64,000 nucleotides of DNA from Natrinema salinisoli. GTDB lineage: Archaea; Halobacteriota; Halobacteria; Halobacteriales; Natrialbaceae. The notes beneath the pieces are model-generated. The model was not told where the DNA came from, did not search any database, and worked only from the letters and a program-made list of their open reading frames with translations. The stretch is taken from positions 2,542,001 to 2,606,000 of the forward strand of contig NZ_CP084469.1 of the NCBI RefSeq assembly GCF_020405205.1, in the 5' to 3' direction. Both the position numbers and the translations under genes were made by a program. Below are positions 42,716 to 50,274 of this stretch, in pieces (position 1 is the stretch's first letter; each line of letters starts with the position of its first letter).

Positions 42716-43795
42716 ATGACGGAAGCCTACGTCGCACTGGAAGGCGGCCACGTGATCGAGGGTCGTGGTCGTGCCTCGGGAACCGCCCGCGGCGAGATCG
42801 TATTCACAACGGCCTATACGGGCTACGAAGAGAGTCTGACTGACCCCTCTTACGAGGAACAGATCCTGACCTTTTCCTACCCGCTGATCGGCAACTACGG
42901 CGTCCGCGAGGAACGGTTCGAGGACGACCGCGTCCACCCCCGCGGCGTCGTCGCGCGGGAACTCACCGAGGACGTCGTCGAGTGGCTCGAAAGTGAAGGC
43001 GTCCCGGCCGTCGACCACCTCGACACGCGCGAGATCGTCACCGACATCCGCGACGGCGGCGCCATGAAGTGTGGCATCGCCGTCGGCGAGGACGTCACCG
43101 AGGAGGACGCGCTGGCCGAGCTCGAACAGTGCAAGGCCATGAGCGACCACACGGACATCGGCGCACAGGTCAGCGTCGACGAACCGGTCGTCCACGGCGA
43201 AGACAACGACGGCGAAACCGTCGCTCTGATCGACTGCGGCGCGAAGGGCTCGATCATCAGCTCGCTGCTCGAGCGGAACGCGACCGTCCACGTGTTCCCC
43301 TACGACGCCGACGTCGCCGACGTCGAGGCCGTCGACCCGGACCTGCTCTTCATCTCGAACGGTCCCGGCGACCCGGTCAACTTCGACGGCGCGATCGCGC
43401 TCGTCGAGGCGTTCGTCGAGGACACGCCGGTCGCCGGCATCTGTCTCGGACAGCAGATCGTCGCCGAGGCGCTCGGTGGCACCACCGAGAAGATGACCTT
43501 CGGCCACCGCGGCGTCAACCAGCCCGTCCTCGACCTCGAGTCCAACCAGGTCGTCATGACCACGCAGAACCACGGCTACACCGTCGCCGAACCCGGTGAG
43601 CACCTCGAGGTCACCCAGATCAACGTCAACGACGACACGCCCGAAGGGATCGACGGCATCGAGTACGACGTCATTACGCGCCAGTACCACCCCGAAGCGA
43701 ACCCCGGTCCCCACGACACCCTCGACTTCTTCGACGACGTGCTCGCCATGGCTTCCGGGCGAGCGGACACGCAGGCGGTTCCCGCCGACGACTAA
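42716..43795 (+). CDS. carA: Carbamoyl-phosphate synthase, small (glutaminase) subunit
   Basis: The 359-residue glutamine amidotransferase supplies ammonia to CarB for carbamoyl phosphate (arginine and pyrimidine synthesis). The N-terminal CarA domain is YVALEGGHVIEG ... TAYTGYEESLTDPSY. The class I GATase domain has nucleophile C243 in GICLGQQ and H325/E327 in QYHPEANPG. carB is not in this window. An Lrp-family gene is divergent across a palindrome. TATA-like CACTTATGA is about 30 bases upstream. Confidence 0.96.
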   Translation: MTEAYVALEGGHVIEGRGRASGTARGEIVFTTAYTGYEESLTDPSYEEQILTFSYPLIGNYGVREERFEDDRVHPRGVVARELTEDVVEWLESEGVPAVDHLDTREIVTDIRDGGAMKCGIAVGEDVTEEDALAELEQCKAMSDHTDIGAQVSVDEPVVHGEDNDGETVALIDCGAKGSIISSLLERNATVHVFPYDADVADVEAVDPDLLFISNGPGDPVNFDGAIALVEAFVEDTPVAGICLGQQIVAEALGGTTEKMTFGHRGVNQPVLDLESNQVVMTTQNHGYTVAEPGEHLEVTQINVNDDTPEGIDGIEYDVITRQYHPEANPGPHDTLDFFDDVLAMASGRADTQAVPADD

Positions 43796-43926
43796 CGGCT
43801 ATCTGACCGCGATTTTGCGTTCGAGCTTTCACCGTATTTCCGCCTCGTAGTGGCGACTCTCACACGTTCCCGATTCGGGGACGGCTCGAGAAACTGAGTC
43901 GATCGACGCTCGCTGTGGCGTCGCGG

Positions 43927-44871
43927 TCACTCGTCGCTCGCGCTGGCTCGATCGAGACCGCAGCCGTATTCCCGAATCGACTCGTCGTCGACGGCCTCGA
44001 GCAGGATTTCGTCGTCGATCGCCGCCGCGAGCCGTCGCTGGCCGCGTTCGGCGCGACGATCCGCGGTTTCGGGATCGACGTAGGTCTTCTCGCGGTCGGC
44101 CGCGTAGGCCTCGGCGAGCCGCCGGATCTCGCTACGCTCGTAGTCGTCGGGGGCCTCGACATCGAAGAGTTCGACCCAGCGTTCGGGATCGGCCCACTCA
44201 TCCCGTCGATCGGCGGCGTCGCGTCGCCAGTCGTAGCGGTCCGCGAAGCGGCCCCAGTATCCGTCCTTCCGGCGCAGATCTCGGAACAGTGCCCGGGCAG
44301 CCGTTGCCCCATGGCCGGCCGCGATGATGGCCTGATCACCGCAGCCGGCGAGCGGGCCGGCGACGTAGAGCCCGTCGATCGGGGTCCGGCCGTCGTCGGC
44401 CGGATAGTCGCGATCGAACCGTTCTGCCGTCTCGCCGTCCTGTTCCTCGACGGTGAACAGCGCGTCGTCGTCGAGTCCGCGGAGGTACGCGCCGTCGTAC
44501 TTCGTCGCGGCGATCACGAACCGGGCCGTCACGGGGTCGCCGTCCTGTGGCTCGAGTCGAAAGCCGCCGTCCGCGAGCGACGTGACCGATTCCACGAGAT
44601 CCTCGCGGATTCGACACCCTGCCGCTGCCGCGTGATCGCGTGCCAGCTCGAGGAACGTTTCGACGTCGATCCCGCAGGGGAAGCCGAGGTAGTTCTCGAG
44701 GGACGCACACCGCCGTAAGGAGGACGGTCCCCGATCGAAGAGCAGCGTCTCCAGATCGCCTCGAGCGGTGAAGACGCCGGCGGCACAACCGGCCGGACCG
44801 CCGCCGACGACGGCGACGTCGGTATCGAACCCTCGAGCGTCGTCGCCCACCTGTTCGGCGTCGGTATCCAT
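43927..44871 (-). CDS. FAD-dependent oxidoreductase, thioredoxin-reductase fold without CxxC
   Basis: The 314-residue protein has an FAD-binding VVGGGPAGCAAGVFTARG (about residues 20-37) and a later GLYVAGPLAGCGDQAIIAAGHGATAA (seen as LYVAGPLAG). The redox CxxC of thioredoxin reductase is absent. It lies 2 bases after an iron-type ABC binding protein whose promoter carries DtxR-like boxes, so it is probably iron-regulated. A ferric-siderophore reductase or similar flavin role is inference. Confidence 0.82.
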   Translation of the reverse strand: MDTDAEQVGDDARGFDTDVAVVGGGPAGCAAGVFTARGDLETLLFDRGPSSLRRCASLENYLGFPCGIDVETFLELARDHAAAAGCRIREDLVESVTSLADGGFRLEPQDGDPVTARFVIAATKYDGAYLRGLDDDALFTVEEQDGETAERFDRDYPADDGRTPIDGLYVAGPLAGCGDQAIIAAGHGATAARALFRDLRRKDGYWGRFADRYDWRRDAADRRDEWADPERWVELFDVEAPDDYERSEIRRLAEAYAADREKTYVDPETADRRAERGQRRLAAAIDDEILLEAVDDESIREYGCGLDRASASDE

Positions 44872-44872
44872 C

Positions 44873-46048
44873 TCAGACCCCGTCGGTGATGATTCGCGCC
44901 AGGCGCTGGCGGTCGAACAGCCGTTCGTCGGCCGGGATCTCGGGATAGGACTCGCCCGAGTCGTAGCCCGGCCACGCGCCGAAGCGCTCGGGGTAGAGCT
45001 GTTTGGCCGTCATCTCGAGCTGGAAGAGGTTCATGATCGGTCCCTGATAGCGCATCCCGCTGGCGACGACGCGGTCGTTCCGTACCGCCGTCAACTCGCT
45101 GCCGGCGGGATCGGACTCCATCCGTCTTCGGACGTTCTCGATAGCGTACTGCGGCGTGATCCCCCAGAGGTGGAGGATGACGTCCGGATCGGCATCGAGC
45201 ATCGTTTCGTAGCTGATCTCGCCCCAGTCGCCCGACCACTCCATGTCGGCGAGGGCGTCGCGAGCCCCGAGCGGCCGCGTCTCCGCCTGCCAGAAGCCGG
45301 GCGTGTTGAGGTGATAGGCGTAGAACACCCCGTCTCCCAGCGTGACCCTCGCGACCGTCGGCCGATCGCTCTCGGGCGGGAGGTTCGACTCGATGTGGTC
45401 CCGCGTCTCGTCGTAGAGTTCGGCGAGCGCCTCGTAGCGGCCTTGCTCCTGGAAGACGGCCGCGACCTTTTCGAAGAGTTCCCAGAGGGTGTAGTACTCG
45501 TAACTGTCCGCGTAGGCCGGTGCCGGGTCGCTGTGAACGCCGCTGTGGAAGTTACCGAGCCACGGGCCGATCGTCTCGGCGATCTCCGAGACATCGGACG
45601 CGGTCCAGTCGTCGTCGGTCTTCACCACGTACGACGGATCGAGGAAGTGAACGTCGCTGTCGACGGCGTACAACTGTTCCTCGCTGAGTCCGCCGTCGAG
45701 GGGGTTCTGAAGTCCTTCCCACTCGAAGGAGACGCCCTCGAGTCGGTCGTAGAAGGCGTTCATCGTCGAGCCGGACATATCGGGTGCGAAGAGCGTCTCG
45801 ACCGCGTCACCGTGGCCGAGCGCGACCGCCATGTCCGCGTACTGCGGGAAGGTGACGAACGCGCTTTCGGGAACGGCGTCGAACTCGACGTCGCCCATCG
45901 GGGCCATCGATACCGTGTACGAATCGGATCCGGTCTCGGAGCGACCGTCGCTTTCGCTGACGCAGCCGGCCAGCGCCGCGCTCCCGGCCGCGATTCCCGT
46001 CGCGACGAACGATCGGCGACTCCGGCTCGCGTTTCCTGTCGCTTGCAT
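44873..46048 (-). CDS. Iron(III)/cobalamin-type ABC transporter substrate-binding lipoprotein
   Basis: The 391-residue protein has a twin-arginine signal (R11/R12 in SRSRRSFVATG) and lipobox Cys at 29, so it is anchored outside the cell. The rest has the periplasmic-binding-protein type III fold with a long inter-domain helix (ARDALADMEWSGDWGEISYETMLDADPDVILHLWG, in parts). Permease and ATPase genes are not adjacent. DtxR-like boxes at the promoter suggest iron or a siderophore as ligand. Confidence 0.85.
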   Translation of the reverse strand: MQATGNASRSRRSFVATGIAAGSAALAGCVSESDGRSETGSDSYTVSMAPMGDVEFDAVPESAFVTFPQYADMAVALGHGDAVETLFAPDMSGSTMNAFYDRLEGVSFEWEGLQNPLDGGLSEEQLYAVDSDVHFLDPSYVVKTDDDWTASDVSEIAETIGPWLGNFHSGVHSDPAPAYADSYEYYTLWELFEKVAAVFQEQGRYEALAELYDETRDHIESNLPPESDRPTVARVTLGDGVFYAYHLNTPGFWQAETRPLGARDALADMEWSGDWGEISYETMLDADPDVILHLWGITPQYAIENVRRRMESDPAGSELTAVRNDRVVASGMRYQGPIMNLFQLEMTAKQLYPERFGAWPGYDSGESYPEIPADERLFDRQRLARIITDGV

Positions 46049-46053
46049 GGTTT

Positions 46054-46067
46054 TTAGGCCACCCTAA
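46054..46067. promoter_or_regulatory. Iron-box palindrome at the transcription start
   Basis: TTAGG-CCAC-CCTAA lies between the TATA box (minus-strand CTTTTTAATTATTA, 46065-46078) and the ATG at 46048. It resembles DtxR/SirR/Idr iron-regulator sites (TTAGG...CCTAA), so binding would block transcription when iron is plentiful. Confidence 0.55.
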
Positions 46068-46086
46068 TAATTAAAAAGCCGTTCGA

Positions 46087-46103
46087 TTTTAGGGCAGCCA
46101 AAA
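46087..46103. promoter_or_regulatory. Second, imperfect iron box
   Basis: TTTTAGGGCAGCCAAAA (46087-46103) is a near-palindrome of the same TTTTAGG/CC-AAAA type, upstream of the TATA box. Two boxes around one TATA box is a typical arrangement for metal-dependent repression. Confidence 0.45.
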
Positions 46104-46152
46104 TCACCGGGCGGCGAGTCACCGTCGGAGTCACTTCGCTCGGACGGGGTCG

Positions 46153-46893
46153 TTATTCCGAGAACGCGTAGGTGACCGTGACGCTCGCAGTCACGCTGAC
46201 GGGATCCGCGTCGATCTCGGTCGGCGGCGCTGCCTCCGCCGCCGCGTCGCCGCTGGCAGCGGTTTCGAGCCGAACCGGATGGACCTGAACGTCACCGGTC
46301 GTGACTGCCGTCGTTCCCGCGAGGTCGACCTCGCGGTTGTCCGCGATGTGGCTCGCTTCGTCGTCGGCGTTCGCCAGCGCGGCGTCGATCGCGTCCTTCC
46401 GGAGGGCGGAGCGGGTCTCCTCCTGTAGCGTGAAGTTCACGCGGCCGACGTCGTCGGCACCGGCCTCGATCGACGCGTCGATGACCTCGCCGACGCGGTC
46501 GACATCGGTGACCGTCACCTCGAACGAGTGCGATCCCTCGAACCCCTCCGCGTCCCGCCCGTGTACTGGATGGACACGGAACCGACCCTCCTCGACGTTC
46601 TCCTCGGGGATGCCGAGGTCGTCGAACGCCTCGCGGAGTCGGTCGGCTCCCGTCGCCAACTCGTCCGTTACGGCGTCGGCGCTCTCGCCGGTCGCCTGCA
46701 CACCGACGCTGACGACCGCCCGGTCCGGGTCGGCGTCGACCTCGCCGCTGGCGCTGACCGTGATCTCGCCGCCACCCGCGCTCGTGTTCGCTTCAGTTTC
46801 GGGGTCAGTACTGCTGAGTGCGTTTTCCGCACAGCCGGCCATCGTCGCCGCCAGGCCGACACTCGAGGCCGCGAGGAACTGTCGTCGATCCAT
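46153..46893 (-). CDS. SIMPL-domain (DUF541) lipoprotein
   Basis: The 246-residue lipoprotein starts MDRRQFLAASSVGLAATMAG with Cys at 21 and RR at 3-4 (Tat-like). The mature part contains the SIMPL core EITVSASGEVDADPDRAVVSVGVQATGESAD (in parts) and SVTASVTVTYAFSE. The domain occurs in many outer proteins of unknown function. The inner ATG is preferred because the signal motif follows directly. Divergent from cysK across two palindromes. Confidence 0.85.
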   Translation of the reverse strand: MDRRQFLAASSVGLAATMAGCAENALSSTDPETEANTSAGGGEITVSASGEVDADPDRAVVSVGVQATGESADAVTDELATGADRLREAFDDLGIPEENVEEGRFRVHPVHGRDAEGFEGSHSFEVTVTDVDRVGEVIDASIEAGADDVGRVNFTLQEETRSALRKDAIDAALANADDEASHIADNREVDLAGTTAVTTGDVQVHPVRLETAASGDAAAEAAPPTEIDADPVSVTASVTVTYAFSE

Positions 46894-46933
46894 ACCTGAT
46901 AGCCCACCGCGAGCGGAAAAAAGCCCCACCCAA

Positions 46934-46953
46934 GCTCAAACGGCCGTTTGAGC
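46934..46953. promoter_or_regulatory. 20-bp perfect palindrome between divergent genes
   Basis: GCTCAAACGGCCGTTTGAGC is fully self-complementary. It lies just upstream of the minus-strand promoter (GCTTTTTTCC, about 46915) of the SIMPL gene. A second perfect palindrome CCGAATCGATTCGG is at 46972-46985. Either may bind a dimeric regulator. Confidence 0.5.
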
Positions 46954-46971
46954 CTCAGATTGCTGCGAGAG

Positions 46972-46985
46972 CCGAATCGATTCGG
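46972..46985. promoter_or_regulatory. 14-bp perfect palindrome upstream of cysK
   Basis: CCGAATCGATTCGG, 18 bases from the 20-bp palindrome and 38 bases before the cysK ATG. It may overlap the cysK promoter, where no clear TATA box is seen. Confidence 0.4.
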
Positions 46986-47023
46986 GAGAACTGGTAGTTC
47001 GATCGCTCCGCGTGTACGAACTG

Positions 47024-47965
47024 ATGGACGGAACTGTCGAACCCGCGGCCGATATCGACGCCGCCGAGAGCGTCGACGAACTGATCGGCGAGACGCCCCT
47101 GCTCCGACTGGACGCCTTCGCCGACAACTGCTACGGGAAGCTCGAGTCGCACAACCCCTACTCGGTCAAAGACCGGATCGCGCGGGCGATTCTGGACGCC
47201 GCCGAGCGAGACGGCGCGCTCGAGCCGGGCGGAACGGTGGTCGAATCGACCAGCGGCAACACGGGGATCGGGCTGGCGGCCGTCTCCGCCGCACGCGGGT
47301 ACGACTGCGTGTTGACGATGCCGTCCTCGATGTCGACCGAGCGCCGGCAACTCCTGGAAGCGCTGGGGGCCGACCTCGAGCTCACCCCCGCCGAGGACGG
47401 AATGACGGGCGCGAACGAACGCGCCGCGGAGATCGCCGCCGACCGCGAGAACGCGATCCTGGCGCGTCAGTTCGAGAACGAAGCCAACCCCGCGGCACAC
47501 CGCGAGACGACGGGGCCGGAGATCTGGGCGGCCACCGACGGCGCGGTCGACGCGGTCGTCGCGGGCGTCGGTACCGGCGGCACGATCACCGGGATCTCGG
47601 AGTACGTGAAAGAAGAGCAGGGGAAGACCGCGTTCACGTCGGTCGCGGTCGAGCCCGCCGAGTCGCCCACCCTCTCGGAGCTCAGCTCCGACGGACACGA
47701 CATTCAGGGGATCGGCCCCGGGTTCGTCCCCGATATCCTCCGGACCGAGCTCGTCGACGAAACCCGTTCCGTCGAGGCGTCCGAAGCGAAAGACGCCGCT
47801 CGAAAACTGGGCCGCAGCGAAGGGGTGCTGGTCGGCATCTCGGCGGGGGCGGCACTGGCTGCCGGTGCCGACTACGCGGCCGACCACCCGGACGAACTGA
47901 CCGTCGTCGTCCTCCCGGACACCGGCGAGCGATACCTCTCGACGGATCTCTACGATTTCGAATAG
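47024..47965 (+). CDS. cysK: Cysteine synthase family PLP enzyme
   Basis: The 313-residue protein has the PLP lysine in NPYSVKDRIARAI, STSGNTGIGLAAV as the phosphate-binding loop and GVGTGGTITGISEYV, the fold type II family of O-acetylserine sulfhydrylase and cystathionine beta-synthase. A GTG 12 bases upstream is an alternative start. It makes cysteine from O-acetyl- or O-phosphoserine and sulfide. Divergent from a SIMPL lipoprotein with two palindromes between. Confidence 0.9.
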   Translation: MDGTVEPAADIDAAESVDELIGETPLLRLDAFADNCYGKLESHNPYSVKDRIARAILDAAERDGALEPGGTVVESTSGNTGIGLAAVSAARGYDCVLTMPSSMSTERRQLLEALGADLELTPAEDGMTGANERAAEIAADRENAILARQFENEANPAAHRETTGPEIWAATDGAVDAVVAGVGTGGTITGISEYVKEEQGKTAFTSVAVEPAESPTLSELSSDGHDIQGIGPGFVPDILRTELVDETRSVEASEAKDAARKLGRSEGVLVGISAGAALAAGADYAADHPDELTVVVLPDTGERYLSTDLYDFE

Positions 47966-48096
47966 CGCGAGATCGCCTGACTCGACTGCGGCCGCCGCTG
48001 CCCCGAATTCCAACCACGAGGATAGTTCCGATCGGCCTGACTCTCTCCATCGTGGGAATCGGGGAATATCCAAGTGCCTCGAGAACGTATGACACG

Positions 48097-48429
48097 ATGA
48101 TGGAGCTCTGGGGCTGGCTCGTCGGCTACATCGCGCTGTTCGCCCTGCTCCACCTGTTACTGTACTACCTGTACGCTCGGCGCGACGACGGAGACGGCGA
48201 CCGAACGCCGTCGTTCGCCGACCCGAATCGGGCGAGTATGCGGTCCTCGCCCGGCCCGGATCGCTACCCCCGCGGTGGCGACGACATCCGCGACGCCGAC
48301 CAGGCCGACGTCGACCGCGAACTCGAGTTCACTGGGGAGACTGTCCGCTGTCCGCACTGCGGCGCGCGAAACGAGGCCGACCAGACGTTCACGTACTGCT
48401 GGAACTGTATCTCCGGGTTGCGGCAGTGA
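48097..48429 (+). CDS. Membrane-anchored zinc-ribbon protein (DUF7577-like)
   Basis: The 110-residue protein has one N-terminal helix (WGWLVGYIALFALLHLLLYY), a charged disordered linker (RDDGDGDRTPSFADPNR) and a C-terminal zinc ribbon (CPHC ... CWNC). The anchor-linker-zinc layout is that of a haloarchaeal family I recall as DUF7577. GGGAATATCC about 30 bases upstream supports the start. Role unknown. Confidence 0.78.
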   Translation: MMELWGWLVGYIALFALLHLLLYYLYARRDDGDGDRTPSFADPNRASMRSSPGPDRYPRGGDDIRDADQADVDRELEFTGETVRCPHCGARNEADQTFTYCWNCISGLRQ

Positions 48430-48640
48430 CGGCTCCTCGAGCGGACCGGGAGCGAACCGGAAGCCGCTGCGATCGCACGCGCCGAGCGTCACAGTGGAAT
48501 TGCCGTGTTCGTAATTCGTTCCATTCTCCGTGATATTCTTCGATCCCGATCGGTATATTCACTCGATCCGAGTAGTATTGGCAGTAATCAACGATTACGC
48601 TTTTGGTCTTCAAATAGAGAGTGGAAAGGGACGACCTGCT

Positions 48641-48955
48641 ATGAACGGATACGCACCCCCCGCTTCGCAGTCCCCCTCTCCACCCCTGTATCGGGCCACC
48701 CACGATCCGGAGGGACCGGCGACGCTCAGTACGACCGTGATCCACGCGCTGGCCGACTGCATGGGCGTCGACGTGACCGACAGCCGCATCTCGCTGTACG
48801 ACACCGTCGATCCGGACGCCCTGAATTCACTCTTCCGACCGCGACACGACGGGACGCCTCGAGCCGGCGGGACGCTCTCGTTCGTCGTCGGCGGTCACCA
48901 CGTGACCGTCCGGGGCGACGGCGAGATCCTGATCCAACCACCGGCGCGCCGCTAG
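48641..48955 (+). CDS. Stand-alone HalOD1 output-domain protein
   Basis: The 104-residue protein MNGYAPPASQSPSPPLYRATHDPEGPATL (shown in part) contains TTVIHALADCMGVDVTD, SLYDTVDPDALNSLF and the C-terminal VTVRGDGEILIQPP, the HalOD1 signature also seen at 32578-32838. Single-domain HalOD1 proteins in Haloarchaea lack sensors and may act as partners of membrane sensors. The ATG at 48641 was chosen over the longer frame, whose start is AT-rich. Confidence 0.82.
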   Translation: MNGYAPPASQSPSPPLYRATHDPEGPATLSTTVIHALADCMGVDVTDSRISLYDTVDPDALNSLFRPRHDGTPRAGGTLSFVVGGHHVTVRGDGEILIQPPARR

Positions 48956-49070
48956 ACGAACGACTAACGTCCTTCATACGCCGATCGGAGAACTGTCTGC
49001 GATCGGATCCACGCCGATTTCCGGTGATTCCGATCGCTGCCGGCCGGTCCGTCCTCGAGACTCCCGACCG

Positions 49071-49823
49071 TTACGCCGAGAGTTCCGTCTCGAGGCGGTC
49101 GATGTGATCGACGCCCACCACCGCGACGACGTCGCCCGGATCCGACCGAACCGCCTCGAGTCGCTCGACCATACAGTGCTCGCGCGTGTCGTCTCTGTAG
49201 GCCAACGCGGAGCCGTCCGTATCGACGCTCCCGAGCAGCGCCTGGACGCCGGCGACGTGCGAGCGCTCGTGGGCGGCCTGTCGCTCCGGCGGATCCTCCG
49301 GATCGCAGTCGTACTCGACCCGATCGCCGGGAACGACGGTCATCGAGGTCGCGTGGGTCAGCGTCGCGGCGACCCGACAGGCGAGCGCTTCGCGAGTCGC
49401 CCCGCTGACGCTCGAGATGACGCGTCTGGCCGTTGCGGGCGAGACGCGGTCCGCGACCAGTCGCGTCACGAGCCGCCGGAGGAAGGACAGGTTCGGCGCG
49501 TCGATACCGACGTGGTCGGCGTCGGGTGCGGCGCGGATCGCCGCGCTCATCTCGCCGCCGAAGCGCGGCGACGTCGCGTCGTCCGAGTCTCTCTTTCGGG
49601 CGTACACGCGATACAGCGGGAGCGCGACGGCCGGCAACTCGAGCGCGAGCGTCTCCGGCTCGACGCGCTCGAGGACGCGTTCGACGCGCGCGATGCTCGC
49701 GGGATGGTCGTGGACGACGCCGACGAGCACGAGGTCGCCGGCCGGTGCGGAGAGCCGCCGGCAGAACTGCGGCGTAATGCGGGGGTCGTCGAACGATTCG
49801 GCGAGGGACGGGGACTCGTCCAT
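49071..49823 (-). CDS. TraB/PrgY-like protein
   Basis: The 250-residue protein has VLVGVVHDHPASIARVERVLERVEPETLALELP (in parts: GVVHDHPASIARV, PETLALELP), GGEMSAAIRAAP and the end VVAVVGVDHIDRLE. These match the TraB/PrgY family motifs (a GxxH, a GGE and a final GxxH), a family with suspected metalloprotease-like fold. Unlike other family members it lacks clear C-terminal membrane helices, so it is probably cytoplasmic. A minus-strand TATA-like GGTTATG is about 30 bases upstream. Confidence 0.7.
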   Translation of the reverse strand: MDESPSLAESFDDPRITPQFCRRLSAPAGDLVLVGVVHDHPASIARVERVLERVEPETLALELPAVALPLYRVYARKRDSDDATSPRFGGEMSAAIRAAPDADHVGIDAPNLSFLRRLVTRLVADRVSPATARRVISSVSGATREALACRVAATLTHATSMTVVPGDRVEYDCDPEDPPERQAAHERSHVAGVQALLGSVDTDGSALAYRDDTREHCMVERLEAVRSDPGDVVAVVGVDHIDRLETELSA

Positions 49824-50274
49824 TGCTCGAGTGGTAATACGTGACTACCGGCATAACCCTTCTGTTGTCTTCACTCGGGACCGAGTCAGGACTCGTCGCG
49901 GTCGGTCGAAATCGGCTCGGGGATCGTTTCACGCCGACAAATCACTCGTTTCCGAGTTGACTACGGTCGGCGGATTCGGTCGTCGTGTCCCGTCTCGATC
50001 GTCCCCTCCCGAACGGAACCGCCGAGTATCGGACCGGCCGTACCCGGCGGGTTCGAAAGCACCGAGTCACCTGTTCCCATCCCACATTAATATAAAAGCA
50101 CCGTATCGACAACCGACTGGGAACGAGTGACGATCGAATTCGGTCGACGCAGTCCGTCACGATCACCGCGCACTATGGCGTTTTCCGTCTCTTTCTCTGG
50201 CATCACACCGCGCCCGTGATCGGAAGCGATTGGGAAACGTTTATGTAGAATCACAATCAATCAATCGACCGACT
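49824..50274. other. 451-base region with promoters for the TraB-like gene and the thermosome
   Basis: No convincing gene. It holds the minus-strand TATA for the TraB-like gene (about 49850-49860), a strong two-way TATA ATTAATATAAAAGC (50090-50103) and the thermosome-proximal GTTTATGTA (about 50239-50247). A 39-codon minus frame (49961-50080) lies too close to the middle TATA to fit a normal start and is not accepted. Confidence 0.55.

Noticed and set aside
49961-50080. 39-codon minus frame MGTGDSVLSNPP... near the double TATA
   Set aside because: The TATA box is too close (about 16 bases) to the ATG for a normal archaeal start, and no family was recognised.
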